From Thorsellia kenyensis (GTDB lineage Bacteria; Pseudomonadota; Gammaproteobacteria; Enterobacterales; Thorselliaceae): a DNA stretch of 64,000 nt. The translations under genes and the position numbers were made by a program. The first letter of the stretch is position 1, and every line of letters starts with the position of its first letter. The DNA lies in NCBI RefSeq assembly GCF_042432445.1, contig NZ_JBHLXE010000097.1, positions 1 to 64,000 on the forward strand. Direction: 5' to 3'. This document shows, piece after piece, positions 46,482 to 55,863 of the stretch. The notes under the pieces were generated by a model. That model did not search any database, was not told where the DNA came from, and worked only from the letters and a program-made list of their open reading frames with translations.

Positions 46482-47713
46482 TGCCAAAAGTTATAATCAA
46501 ATCTTTCAGTGTTAATTCTGGCTTCGGAGAATCGTTTAGTGCGATGAAGTCTGGCATTGAATCAGGAAAGGTGGTAACACCAAAAAAATGGTTCAACAAT
46601 AAACGTGAAGAAGAGATGATGAGACTTAATGTTAACCCTTATTACATTCCCTCAGAACGTGATAAATACTCTGATTTTGCAAATCTTTGTCAAGTGATAG
46701 ATGATGCCTTATTGAAAGCTAATATGAGCCATGCGGATATTAGTCAAAAAAATGTTCGCGTATTTCTGGTTGGGAATGGCGTAAGAAGCAATAATCAGGA
46801 TTATATGGCCTATCTGGACCGTAATGATCCTGAAGAGCAATTTTACAATCCTAACATAAAGAAAATGCAGGCAAAATATTTTGCTCAAGATGTTTTATCA
46901 ATCGATTTATTGAGAAAATATAAACTGGCTTGGCCCCCTATATCACTTTATGCGGCAAGTAATTCTTCTATGGCTGGGATTCAACTTGCCGTTGATTTGA
47001 TAAAAGGAGGTGGGATAGACATAGCCCTTATTGTTGGTTTCATGCGGGTGAGTTCCCAAGATGTCATATTTATGGGCGGTCAAGGCATTATGGGTGATCA
47101 AATTGCCCAACCTTTTAGTCTTGAGCCTAGTGTCTGTTTGCCTGCCAATTGTTCCTCAGCTTTAGTGTTAAGTAAGAAAAACAAGAATTATCTTCACTCA
47201 GAAGAAAGCATCCATATTACTACAAGTAATCATGTCCAAAGTGGTGGAATAAGGGGAGGCAACGCTTTTACTGCTGATTTTAGAACAATTGCTGAATGCA
47301 TCCAAAAAACCCTTCTTGAAGCAGATTTAGACATTAGTGAGATCGATGCTTGTTTCGTGCATGGCAATGGCGTGAATTCCAGTGACAAAGCAGAGTGTAT
47401 GGCGATAGAAAAAGTATTTGGCAAGATGAATCTCCCTATTTTGAGTTATAAAGGACAATTTGGATACTACATTTCTTGTGCTGGGATGGTTGATATCATG
47501 TTTATTCATGATGCATTGACATGTAATAAGTTACTCCCTATGCATGCTAAAGTAAAACTTGATGAGACGCTCTCAATGGCTATCTTATCAAATTGTTCGC
47601 CCCTCAGCCTTAAGAATGGAAATATTCTCAAATTAGGTGTCGGTTTAGATGGTTCGGTGAATGTCGCCATAATTTCAAGACTTAACCATGAGGCTGCTAT
47701 AAATGACGATTAA
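46481..47713 (+). CDS. Ketosynthase-like protein lacking the catalytic cysteine
   Basis: A 410-residue thiolase-fold protein. The cysteine motif is replaced by LYAASNSSMAG (Ser160 nearest), the first His is kept (His294 in FVHGNGVNSSD), and the second His is Tyr329 (KGQFGYYISCAG). It cannot be an ordinary condensing enzyme. It might shape the substrate channel, act as an acyltransferase, or pair with the fusion protein. The first ~80 residues are unusual and Lys/Asn-rich. It overlaps the neighbouring genes by 1 and 11 bases, so all three are probably made together. Confidence 0.82.
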   Translation: MPKVIIKSFSVNSGFGESFSAMKSGIESGKVVTPKKWFNNKREEEMMRLNVNPYYIPSERDKYSDFANLCQVIDDALLKANMSHADISQKNVRVFLVGNGVRSNNQDYMAYLDRNDPEEQFYNPNIKKMQAKYFAQDVLSIDLLRKYKLAWPPISLYAASNSSMAGIQLAVDLIKGGGIDIALIVGFMRVSSQDVIFMGGQGIMGDQIAQPFSLEPSVCLPANCSSALVLSKKNKNYLHSEESIHITTSNHVQSGGIRGGNAFTADFRTIAECIQKTLLEADLDISEIDACFVHGNGVNSSDKAECMAIEKVFGKMNLPILSYKGQFGYYISCAGMVDIMFIHDALTCNKLLPMHAKVKLDETLSMAILSNCSPLSLKNGNILKLGVGLDGSVNVAIISRLNHEAAINDD

Positions 47714-48749
47714 AAATACGGGGTTAACTCTAACGAATTATTCAATACTAGAGGCTGAGAGTCCCTTTTTGCCATTTTACCCCACATGGTATAACACACA
47801 TGAGGCTTCTTTGTTTAAAAAGGCGAATGACATTGCCAATGTTGATAGCTGGCTGTTTAAACGTTTTGGGGTGGATGAGTCGGTATTAAAGCAAGAAAGG
47901 GTAAGAAAAACCTCCTATAGGGAGTGGGTGAATACGCTCAATCAAACTTGCTTGAATGTTTCAAAGCAATTGGGGCCAAAAGAGTTATTTAGGTTAAATC
48001 AAGAAAAAACTGCTTTTTTCTATATAGACTCTTGGGGAGAAACTTCTACATTGGAAAATGTGAACAGTTGGCGAGATTCTTTAACCATCGATATTTTACC
48101 TAAGGCAATTATTAAACAATTCCATATCAAAGACATAACAAGCAAAATCCGCGGTGAGAGAAATGCCCTTTTACTTGGCATGTTAGCAGCACAAGATCTA
48201 ATGGAATCCACGGATTATGATAATGTCATAATTTGTGGACAATACCGTGCTCATCCAATTCATGTGTTTTCTGAGTTACAGACAAATAAATTAGCTACTT
48301 CAAAAAAACAAATGACCAACAACACACAAGAAGTCGTTGAACGCGTGTGTTGCTTATTGTTTAGAAAAAGTGCTCAACAAGGAATTAACATAAAATTAGA
48401 TGGTTATTCGTTGCTTGCAGATAGACCCAAAGAAAGACTCAAAGAACTGAAGATACTTCTCTGTGAGAAAGTAGACGAAAAGCAACTTATCATTACACAT
48501 ACACCTTTAAGCAGTCATAAAATTCTTGTAGAGCAGCTGAGAAAATTTACGATAGAAAACAGAAAAATTAATTTGGCGGCCATTAATCAGCTGTATGCTG
48601 ACAGCGGGTGTTTAAATGTAGCCTCTGCGATTGAATATTTTTCACAGCAGAGTGATGTATACCCACAGTCAAAGCTTTGGGCACTAGATGGCCAATGGGG
48701 GCTTTGGCAGCTTAGTCTATCTAAAAAAGTGGGTAGGAGCAGTATTTAA
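47703..48749 (+). CDS. Strongly diverged ketosynthase-like protein
   Basis: A 348-residue protein with only faint signs of the ketosynthase fold: RNALLLGMLAAQDLMESTDYD-type helix, NVIICGQYRAHP where family members have the decorated beta strand, and a C-terminal LYADSGCLNVASAIEYF resembling the GH-x2-GAAG-x-L region without the His. The N-terminal 100 residues (FYPTWYNTHEA, DSWLFKRFG) match nothing I know. No catalytic triad is visible. Translational overlap with the previous ketosynthase-like gene supports a role in the same complex. Confidence 0.5.
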   Translation: MTIKNTGLTLTNYSILEAESPFLPFYPTWYNTHEASLFKKANDIANVDSWLFKRFGVDESVLKQERVRKTSYREWVNTLNQTCLNVSKQLGPKELFRLNQEKTAFFYIDSWGETSTLENVNSWRDSLTIDILPKAIIKQFHIKDITSKIRGERNALLLGMLAAQDLMESTDYDNVIICGQYRAHPIHVFSELQTNKLATSKKQMTNNTQEVVERVCCLLFRKSAQQGINIKLDGYSLLADRPKERLKELKILLCEKVDEKQLIITHTPLSSHKILVEQLRKFTIENRKINLAAINQLYADSGCLNVASAIEYFSQQSDVYPQSKLWALDGQWGLWQLSLSKKVGRSSI

Positions 48750-48839
48750 TTTTTTGCTTGGGACTCTTTTTATTTGTCTAATTAAAAAAATATTTGCAAT
48801 TGAATTATTGTGGAATTATCCAAAAGGATTATTGTTAAC

Positions 48840-49538
48840 ATGGGAAATATATCCAAATTACCCTTAGTGCAACTGCAAGGGGTTTCAAAAGTTTTTGGCA
48901 AAAACTCAAGCGAATTGATAGCGTTAAATAATATTAATCTAACAATCAATGACACTGAATTTATTGCTTTATGCGGTCCCTCAGGAAGTGGGAAAAGTAC
49001 CTTATTAAATATTATCGCAGGCATAGACTTATCAACTTCTGGAATGGTTTATCTACTAGGGAATCTTATCAATACGATTTCAGATGAAAAAGTCTCTAAA
49101 CTTAGAGCAGAAAACATTGGATTTATTTTCCAATTTTTTAATTTATTACCTGTTTTAAGTGTTTTTGATAACGTTTACTATCCATTGATGCTTAATGGAA
49201 TGTCAAAGCGTCAAGCGAAAGATCAAGTTATGGATATTATTGAAAATGTGGGACTGATAAAGCATTACAAAAGAGTACCAAATGAATTATCTGGTGGGCA
49301 ACAGCAACGTGTAGCAATAGCTCGAGCCCTTGTAAAGCAACCTAAAATTGTTATTGCTGATGAACCTACAGGAAATTTGGATACGAAAACAGGGCAAGAG
49401 ATTATCGATCTTCTGCTAGCAATGAATCAAAAAAATAAAACAAGTTTTATTATCTCCACACACTCCGAAAGTTTAAAAAATCAAGCGTTAAGAGTCGTTG
49501 AGATTCAAGATGGAAAAATAAATAATGAAACAGTTTAA
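48840..49538 (+). CDS. LolD/MacB-type ABC transporter ATPase
   Basis: ATPase of 232 residues in the LolD-like group. Walker A CGPSGSGKSTLLN is near residue 47, signature LSGGQQQRVAIARAL near 143, Walker B IVIADEPTGNLDTKTG near 165, H-loop IISTHS. A GTG at 48810 is in frame, but the ATG at 48840, after an AAAGGA box, fits family starts better. It should energise the FtsX-type permease at 50239. Its end overlaps the next gene by 14 bases. Confidence 0.9.
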   Translation: MGNISKLPLVQLQGVSKVFGKNSSELIALNNINLTINDTEFIALCGPSGSGKSTLLNIIAGIDLSTSGMVYLLGNLINTISDEKVSKLRAENIGFIFQFFNLLPVLSVFDNVYYPLMLNGMSKRQAKDQVMDIIENVGLIKHYKRVPNELSGGQQQRVAIARALVKQPKIVIADEPTGNLDTKTGQEIIDLLLAMNQKNKTSFIISTHSESLKNQALRVVEIQDGKINNETV

Positions 49539-50229
49539 TCAGATGGTGAAAAGGCTGGCATGGATTCTATTGTTAATTGCAGGAATATCCACTGCGGTAT
49601 CTGCAGAGGATATTCAATTAAATGCAGACACTAAAACTATTGAGCCAACCAATGATTTCAATAACGATAATTTAAAAAAACACCTGGAAAAAATATCACC
49701 TAGAACGAGCTTTCGTGAATTGGAAAATATGCTAACAGCAATGACAGAAGATCTAGCTAGTTATCCACAAAATTTGGATTCTAGAATGATGGTAGGGTAT
49801 GTCTCACTATTTCTGGCTGAAAAATATTTACAGCAAAAGAATTTTATTAAAGCTGCTGAATTTTCCAAAAAAGGCTTTTATTACATAGATGAAGCCGCCG
49901 AAACTCGCGAAAATGATATTAAGAGACGTTATTTTCGACTCAGAATTGATGCTTTTATTGGAAATAGTAGTTTACGTTGCCCAGTCGCTAAAAGTGATAC
50001 TGAATTTTTAGCTGGAGCATTAAGTGATTCAAGTGAATTAAAGCCCATGCTGACTCTTTTAACTGCAACTTATGCAAGTAATTGCTTAGATGAAAAAATG
50101 GCAACAGAAAAGTGGCAAAATCTGTACGACAATAAACTATTTGAAAATGAAGTGCTTGATAACGCAAAGAAAAACATTGCCCCAAAATGGCAGGACGTTG
50201 AGCTAGCTCTCTTATTTGGAAAAAATTAG
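49525..50229 (+). CDS. Periplasmic helical-repeat protein of unknown function
   Basis: A 234-residue protein with a signal peptide (hydrophobic core near residues 12-24, cleavage near VSAED). The mature part is helical and TPR-like: YVSLFLAEKYLQQKNFIKAAEFSKKGFYYIDEA near its middle looks like a tetratrico unit (given only to locate it). Two Cys residues (SLRCPV, SNCLD) could form a disulfide. Between the ATPase and the permease genes, it is probably a periplasmic part of the same export machine. No named family is recognised. Confidence 0.7.
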   Translation: MKQFNQMVKRLAWILLLIAGISTAVSAEDIQLNADTKTIEPTNDFNNDNLKKHLEKISPRTSFRELENMLTAMTEDLASYPQNLDSRMMVGYVSLFLAEKYLQQKNFIKAAEFSKKGFYYIDEAAETRENDIKRRYFRLRIDAFIGNSSLRCPVAKSDTEFLAGALSDSSELKPMLTLLTATYASNCLDEKMATEKWQNLYDNKLFENEVLDNAKKNIAPKWQDVELALLFGKN

Positions 50230-50238
50230 GTAACTATC

Positions 50239-51564
50239 ATGAATACAATATTATTCTATGTGAGCAACATGCTTATTCTTTACGCCCTATCCTTACTAGT
50301 AATTACATGGTTGACTAGGCCTATTGATATTGCATATGTTTTTAAAAATTTAATCAAACAAAAGAGACGATCTTCCATTACCTTAAGTGCCATTGTGCTT
50401 GGTGGCGTAGCAATCTTCATTTTTGGTGGGTTCATTAATTATTCTTACTGGTCGGTAAGAGAACAAACCATCCGAAGCAATCTTGGCCATATTCAAATAT
50501 TTGCTAAAGGTGCTTTAACTAGTGGTGTTGATACTAATCTTCAATATACACTGGATAACTATCAAGAAATAAAAAAAATATTAATGCAAGATGAACAATT
50601 AAAACCTTTGATTGAAACAGTCACTGGTCAATTAAATTTTTCCGGTATTATTTCTTTTTATGATAATAGTCAATCAACATTTTTTAATGGGCTTGGAATA
50701 GAAGCTGATAAATCTCTCATATTAGGTTCGTTTGATACGGTTGTTTCAGGGAGTGATCTCTCCAAGGTTAGGCCGTTTGAAATTACCGTAGGAAGTGGAC
50801 TTGCCAGTAAATTAGGAGTTAAGTACGGTGATTATGTAGAAATGCTGGTCGTGAATCCAGAAGGTGGACAAAATGCAGCATCTCATCAATTACGCGGAAT
50901 TTTTAAATCTGGGCTTAAAGAATATGATGATACCTGGCTTAAGATGCCACTAGAAACAGCTCAATCTCTTATGCAGACTGAGAATGTTTCAAAGGTCATT
51001 ATTGTACTTAAAGATACCGAAAATACAGATCTTGCTTATAAACGTATTCAAACATTACTTAAAGGACACAAAATTGAGGCAGATATCCGTAACTGGGAGC
51101 AATTAGCTATCAATTATCAGCAAGTTGTTAATTTTTTTGAGGGTATCTTTCTCTTTATTAAAGTAATTGTAAGCATTATTGTTATTTTTATGATAGGAAA
51201 TACTTTAATGATGAATGTTGTAGAAAGAACAAAAGAAATTGCAACCCTAAGAGCACTAGGGTTGCCCAAAAAAAGAGTCCGAAGATTATTTGTACTGGAA
51301 GGTGTATTTATAGGAATATTTGGTGCTGGAATAAGTTTATCTTTAGGTATTTTTTTGTCATGGCTTATCAATTTAAATGGTTTGCCTATGAAACCTGCTC
51401 CTGGCTATACCGAGGGATACTTAGCATTCATTCTTTGGAAAGATAACCCTTCATTAATCTGGTTTACTTGTGCATTACCGCTAGTAACAGCTTTATTAGC
51501 AAGTATTATTCCATCAAACAAAGCCGCTTCATTGCTTATTGCAAAAGCATTTCGCTTCAATTAA
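50239..51564 (+). CDS. LolC/E-like FtsX-family ABC permease
   Basis: A 441-residue membrane protein with hydrophobic segments near residues 5-25 and 47-66. A large periplasmic domain follows (about 70-295, SNLGHIQIFAKG opening), then three C-terminal helices near 300-325, 345-370 and 410-430. VERTKEIATLRALGLPKKRV between the first two C-terminal helices is the FtsX/MacB motif. Such permeases extract lipoproteins or export lipids and peptides. One permease gene with one ATPase suggests a homodimeric transporter, unlike LolCDE. Confidence 0.88.
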   Translation: MNTILFYVSNMLILYALSLLVITWLTRPIDIAYVFKNLIKQKRRSSITLSAIVLGGVAIFIFGGFINYSYWSVREQTIRSNLGHIQIFAKGALTSGVDTNLQYTLDNYQEIKKILMQDEQLKPLIETVTGQLNFSGIISFYDNSQSTFFNGLGIEADKSLILGSFDTVVSGSDLSKVRPFEITVGSGLASKLGVKYGDYVEMLVVNPEGGQNAASHQLRGIFKSGLKEYDDTWLKMPLETAQSLMQTENVSKVIIVLKDTENTDLAYKRIQTLLKGHKIEADIRNWEQLAINYQQVVNFFEGIFLFIKVIVSIIVIFMIGNTLMMNVVERTKEIATLRALGLPKKRVRRLFVLEGVFIGIFGAGISLSLGIFLSWLINLNGLPMKPAPGYTEGYLAFILWKDNPSLIWFTCALPLVTALLASIIPSNKAASLLIAKAFRFN

Positions 51565-51579
51565 CGATAAGGACAAAAA

Positions 51580-52338
51580 ATGACTAACAACAAAGAAACA
51601 GTTTTTATTACCGGTGCAGGTAGAGGTCTAGGCTTTGCAACTGCAAGTCTTTTAGCTCACTATGGTTACAATTTAATTCTTAATTTCCGAAAAGACCAAG
51701 GTAAGAGCCGCGCTGGATTAAATACCTTTATTGCAAATCATCCTGATACGAAAGTGACTTTAGCTAAGGCAGATATTTCTGAGCCTAGAGACATCAGTAT
51801 GATGGTTAAAAAATTACAAGAAGAAGAGGGGATTGAAAAAATAGATCATATTATTTTAAATGCTGCTGCAGCGCCTTTTAAACCTTTACTAGAAATGACC
51901 AAAAATGATTGGAAGCTTCTTTTAAACACAAACCTCGTAGGTAACATCTCGTGTTTGCAAAATCTGGTTCCTATGATGAACAAAGGAGGCACAATTACCC
52001 TCCTTTCAAGTCTTGGAAGTAAAACTGTGTTAAGAGATTATCCGCTTGGGATTGTGAAATCTGCGCTTGAAAATGTCGTTAAATATTTAGAAGTTGAATT
52101 AACTGATGCTGATATTCGCGTCAATGGCGTCTGTGCTGGATATGTTAATACTGATATGGCGCCATACCTAAAAGAGTTATGGCCAGATATTTTTGCAAAA
52201 GTAGATAAAAGTAATCGCAGAATAATGATAGAACCTATTGAAATTGCAGAAATTATTGCATTTTTAATTTCAAGCAAATCAAGTGCAATTAGAGGCACTA
52301 CAATCTTGGCTGATCTGGGTGTGACACTAGAGCCTTAA
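51580..52338 (+). CDS. FabL-like enoyl-ACP reductase / SDR
   Basis: Short-chain dehydrogenase of 252 residues. FITGAGRGLGFA is the nucleotide-binding loop. The region ITLLSSLGSKTVLRDYPLGI and the following KSALENVVKYLEVEL resemble Bacillus FabL, where a distant Tyr/Lys pair marks enoyl reductases. Here Tyr154 and Lys160 are six apart, against four in ketoreductases and seven in FabI/FabL. The C-terminus IRGTTILADLG is FabL-like. It probably reduces enoyl-ACP, but the odd spacing leaves a second ketoreductase possible. An AAGGAC box precedes the ATG. Confidence 0.78.
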   Translation: MTNNKETVFITGAGRGLGFATASLLAHYGYNLILNFRKDQGKSRAGLNTFIANHPDTKVTLAKADISEPRDISMMVKKLQEEEGIEKIDHIILNAAAAPFKPLLEMTKNDWKLLLNTNLVGNISCLQNLVPMMNKGGTITLLSSLGSKTVLRDYPLGIVKSALENVVKYLEVELTDADIRVNGVCAGYVNTDMAPYLKELWPDIFAKVDKSNRRIMIEPIEIAEIIAFLISSKSSAIRGTTILADLGVTLEP

Positions 52339-52485
52339 TTTAGTAGATGACTTGTCAACACTAATGAAAACTTTAGCATGCTATTTGAAATAGTTGCGCT
52401 ATTACTTAAAAAGCGATCTAATAAAAGTTTCAAACAAAAGTCACCTATTTTGTATTAATAAAAGGAGCCCTTAGCGGACTATCTT

Positions 52486-53277
52486 ATGAAAAAATTTTAT
52501 TTTAAGCAGGTTTTAATTTTTACATTCAGTGTATGTATATTCCAATGGGCAAATGCAAACCTAACTAAAAATGATGAATTAACTGCAAGCGATATAATTA
52601 AAGCAGCTGATAGAATTAGAGCACCAGATCAGCCTTTTCGCTATACACTTAATTTAACTGAGCACGCAGCAGGGAAAGTGGTCAATCAACAAAAACTGGA
52701 TGTCTCAATGCGCTTTATTAAGCCTGATGAAGTGCAAGATGGAGATGCAAGAGCACTTGTTAGGTTTGTTGAACCAGTAAGAGACAGAGGTAAAGCGCTA
52801 TTTTCTGATATCAATCAGATGTGGTATTTTGCCCCATCACTTAGAAGACCAATTCAAATATCAAAGCAACAACGTTTAATTGGGCAAGTGGCTAATGGTG
52901 ATGTAGTTGCATCTGATATGGATTTTTCCTATAACTCTGAAATTATCTCTGAAGAGATGTGTGATCAAGTTCAATGTTATAAATTGTCTCTAACAAGAAA
53001 AAATCCAAGTGTTACTTACCCTAAGATTACCTATTTTGTAGAAAAAGATACTTTTAGGCCTTTTAAATCGGAATTTTATTCTGAATCTGGCGTTTTGCTT
53101 AAACGAGCTATTTACGAAAATTTTACGCCTGTTCTTGGTACGAATAGACCTACTAGGATAATAGTTGAAGACGGACTTAAAAAAGACAGTTACACCATAA
53201 TGGATTATAGCAATGTGGCCTATGAATCACTCCCAGAAAGTTATTTTCAAAAAGATTATCTTCTTCGCTTAAACTAG
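52486..53277 (+). CDS. LolA-like outer-membrane lipoprotein-sorting protein
   Basis: A 263-residue periplasmic protein with signal peptide (cleavage near WANAN). The mature part matches the LolA-like family: ASDIIKAADRIRAPDQPFRY, MRFIKPDE, ALVRFVEPVRDRGKALF, MWYFAPSLRRPIQIS and ASDMDFSYNSE. This group accompanies MMPL or FtsX exporters and is thought to carry lipids or lipoproteins across the periplasm. It lies 147 bases after the reductase gene. Confidence 0.87.
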   Translation: MKKFYFKQVLIFTFSVCIFQWANANLTKNDELTASDIIKAADRIRAPDQPFRYTLNLTEHAAGKVVNQQKLDVSMRFIKPDEVQDGDARALVRFVEPVRDRGKALFSDINQMWYFAPSLRRPIQISKQQRLIGQVANGDVVASDMDFSYNSEIISEEMCDQVQCYKLSLTRKNPSVTYPKITYFVEKDTFRPFKSEFYSESGVLLKRAIYENFTPVLGTNRPTRIIVEDGLKKDSYTIMDYSNVAYESLPESYFQKDYLLRLN

Positions 53278-53512
53278 GTAAGGGCAGGATGAAAACTCTA
53301 ATCCATTTATATGTTGCATTTGTTTATACAGCTAAAGTAAAAGGATAATAGAAATGGGATTAAAGGTTAAGAACATCAATTTATTTGGTACTGATGATAT
53401 CTTTTTATAGAAACTAATCTCATATTTTGATGGGTGAATTAATGACTGTTTGGACATTTATTTTAAAATGGAAAAACATATCACTATGGTAGATGGGTTA
53501 AAGGAAATAAGC

Positions 53513-54931
53513 ATGTTATATAATAAGAAAAACATAAAATTTAATTCATTAAGCGTTTTTACTTTAGCAACTTTTTGTTACTCTTTTAATGCAATTGCTG
53601 ATCCTACGCCAAGTCCCGACTGTTTATTTACTACAAAAAAAGTAGGGGTCGAGTTAAGTGGTAAAAAAATGTTCTCTGATTTATGGGCATTTGATGACTC
53701 ATTTAACAATAATGCTTCTGTAGTAACTTATGCTGATTTAGCAACAAAATGCTCTTTGGATGAATATATTACACTCAGTGCGCAAGGAAAAGTGCTCTTT
53801 AACCGACTTTTTTCAAATCCAGGGGCATTAGAAGGGAGTAAAGAAAATACCTACGCATTTTTTAATAGTGCTAAAGCGACTTTTTTGGTTGATGATAATA
53901 ATTTTGTAGATGTGGGAAAATTATTGATTGTTGGTGGAGGATTATTTTCCTACTCTCCGCTGGATTTGATTAAAAATATTATAGGTCAACCACAAGGTAT
54001 GTCGCTTTTTTATGGTACAGAGTTTAATGAAAGTCCATTTAGAGAAGGATCTTATGGTGTTAGTATTTCAAATTATAATAAAACAGGTACCTATAGTTTG
54101 ACTTACCTTCCTGAATTTTCCCGTGTAAGGGGGGAAGTAGAAGCTCCTGATGATTTAAGTGAGTTTGAAAGAACAAATAACAAGACACGCGTATTATTAA
54201 GCTACAGCACTGCAAATACAGAGCTTTTATCAGCAACAATATCTTTTCTTGTTGGTGACATGAAATCGATTGCAGCAGGAATCTCCCATAGCTTCAGTGA
54301 TGATTCTATTTTGACTGTTGAAAGTGCAGTTCATTACGGCCCTAATTGGGATAAGGTCGATCAAAATTTTATCTCTGATGTTGAGAGTTTTGAATTTCCA
54401 GGCAAAATACTCTCTGAATATGACGATAAACTCGTTGCTGAATTTGCAATAGGGCATAGACAGACATTAAAAGATAAGTCTGAAGTGGGTATTGAATATT
54501 ACCACCAAACAGCAGGTTATAGTCAAAGTGAATGGCGTGGTCTCGTAAATACGATTAAATATCTTAATGGTGACTATAGAATCTATCCTGGTCATCATTT
54601 AATTCCACAAAGTGTATTTGATAAATATGCAAAGGGCCTTGCTGCAGAACTTGATACAATCAATAGACAAAAATACTTGCTACAAAGACACTATGCAACA
54701 GTTTACTACCAAACAAATAATAACAATATAGGTGATATAAATTACTCAGCATCAGCAATGATGAACTTGGTTGATTTTGGCACGTTAGTTAATGTTCAGA
54801 TTGAAAAAATATTACGAGACAATATGTTGATTTACGCTGGAATGAATTCAGCTATTGGTGAAACAGATTCAGAGTTTGCCATATTCGGTCAACGATTGAA
54901 TGTATATAGTGGCTTAAACTATCAATGGTAA
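53513..54931 (+). CDS. Outer-membrane beta-barrel protein
   Basis: A 472-residue protein with signal peptide ending near FNAIADP. The mature part has alternating polar/aromatic strands (VGVELSGKKMFSDL, YGVSISNYNKTGTYSLTYL, EVGIEYYHQTAGYSQSEW) and ends NVYSGLNYQW with the terminal aromatic residue needed for Bam insertion. The ATG at 53513 follows AAAGGA and is preferred over the in-frame ATG at 53450. The partner LolA-like gene is directly upstream. It probably receives or exposes the cluster product at the surface. Confidence 0.8.
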   Translation: MLYNKKNIKFNSLSVFTLATFCYSFNAIADPTPSPDCLFTTKKVGVELSGKKMFSDLWAFDDSFNNNASVVTYADLATKCSLDEYITLSAQGKVLFNRLFSNPGALEGSKENTYAFFNSAKATFLVDDNNFVDVGKLLIVGGGLFSYSPLDLIKNIIGQPQGMSLFYGTEFNESPFREGSYGVSISNYNKTGTYSLTYLPEFSRVRGEVEAPDDLSEFERTNNKTRVLLSYSTANTELLSATISFLVGDMKSIAAGISHSFSDDSILTVESAVHYGPNWDKVDQNFISDVESFEFPGKILSEYDDKLVAEFAIGHRQTLKDKSEVGIEYYHQTAGYSQSEWRGLVNTIKYLNGDYRIYPGHHLIPQSVFDKYAKGLAAELDTINRQKYLLQRHYATVYYQTNNNNIGDINYSASAMMNLVDFGTLVNVQIEKILRDNMLIYAGMNSAIGETDSEFAIFGQRLNVYSGLNYQW

Positions 54932-54949
54932 TAATTTAAAGGAGACGTA

Positions 54950-55858
54950 ATGTCAAAAGTAATCATGTTTTCTGGTCAAGGTAGGCCAGTTATCGGTATG
55001 GGCAAAACAATCGCTGACACAACTCAAAAGACCAAGGATATTTGGGATTGTGCGACTGATTTATCTGGTATTGATATAAGAAAGATTGCTTTTAAAGGGC
55101 CAATGCCAAAATTAATTGAGACGACAAATCAACAAGTTATCGTCACTGCAATTAATTTATCTATGTTTTCAATGCTTGAAGAGCTAAAAGATGACACGAT
55201 CTATTTAGGACATAGTGTCGGTGAATTTTCTGCATTATATGCCTCGGGTGCTTTATCGCTTGAGGATACTATTAAGGCAGTTGTTTATCGTTCTCAAATA
55301 ATGCATAAAATCAGCTGTGAATGTAAAGCAGGAATGTATGTAGTTAAAGATTTAAGCAAGAACGAGCTTGCAAATATTCTATCTTGTAGTGAATTTAGTG
55401 AAAAACTTGATATTTGCTGTGATAATGTAAACCATCAAGTAATTGGCGGTGAAATCAAAGATTTAAAACCCTTTTGCAATGAATTACGATGCCAAGGATA
55501 TGAGGTGGCAAAACTTGATGTTAGTGGTGCATGGCATACTAAAATAATGAGTAGAGGATGCGATGAGCTTTACGATGCGCTTAAAGAAGTCACCATCAAT
55601 AAGCCAAAGTATTCACTTGTCATGAATGTTTCTGGTAAGGAAGAAAACAACCCTGAGCAAATAAAAACACTCATATCTAAACACCTTATAAGTACGGTTG
55701 AATGGAAGTCTTCTTTAGAAACTTGCAGAGAAAAAGGGGGAAGAGAGTTTTTAGAACTTGGCAATAAAAAAACATTCAATAGTACTTGCGAGAGTTGTTT
55801 TTCTCCATTTAGTGATTGGAATTATAAACATTTTAATGATTTAAAGTGGGAAGTTTAG
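54950..55858 (+). CDS. FabD-like malonyl-CoA:ACP transacylase
   Basis: A 302-residue acyltransferase that would load malonyl units on the ACP. VIMFSGQGRPVIGMG opens it, Ser89 sits in the nucleophile elbow GHSVGEFSA, Arg is in VVYRSQIM near 113, and His196 is in SGAWHTKIM. It is richer in Cys than typical FabD (SCECKAG, CCDNV). A strong AAGGAG box precedes the ATG. It completes a full set of extension enzymes independent of the housekeeping fab genes. Confidence 0.9.
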   Translation: MSKVIMFSGQGRPVIGMGKTIADTTQKTKDIWDCATDLSGIDIRKIAFKGPMPKLIETTNQQVIVTAINLSMFSMLEELKDDTIYLGHSVGEFSALYASGALSLEDTIKAVVYRSQIMHKISCECKAGMYVVKDLSKNELANILSCSEFSEKLDICCDNVNHQVIGGEIKDLKPFCNELRCQGYEVAKLDVSGAWHTKIMSRGCDELYDALKEVTINKPKYSLVMNVSGKEENNPEQIKTLISKHLISTVEWKSSLETCREKGGREFLELGNKKTFNSTCESCFSPFSDWNYKHFNDLKWEV

Positions 55859-55863
55859 AGGTT

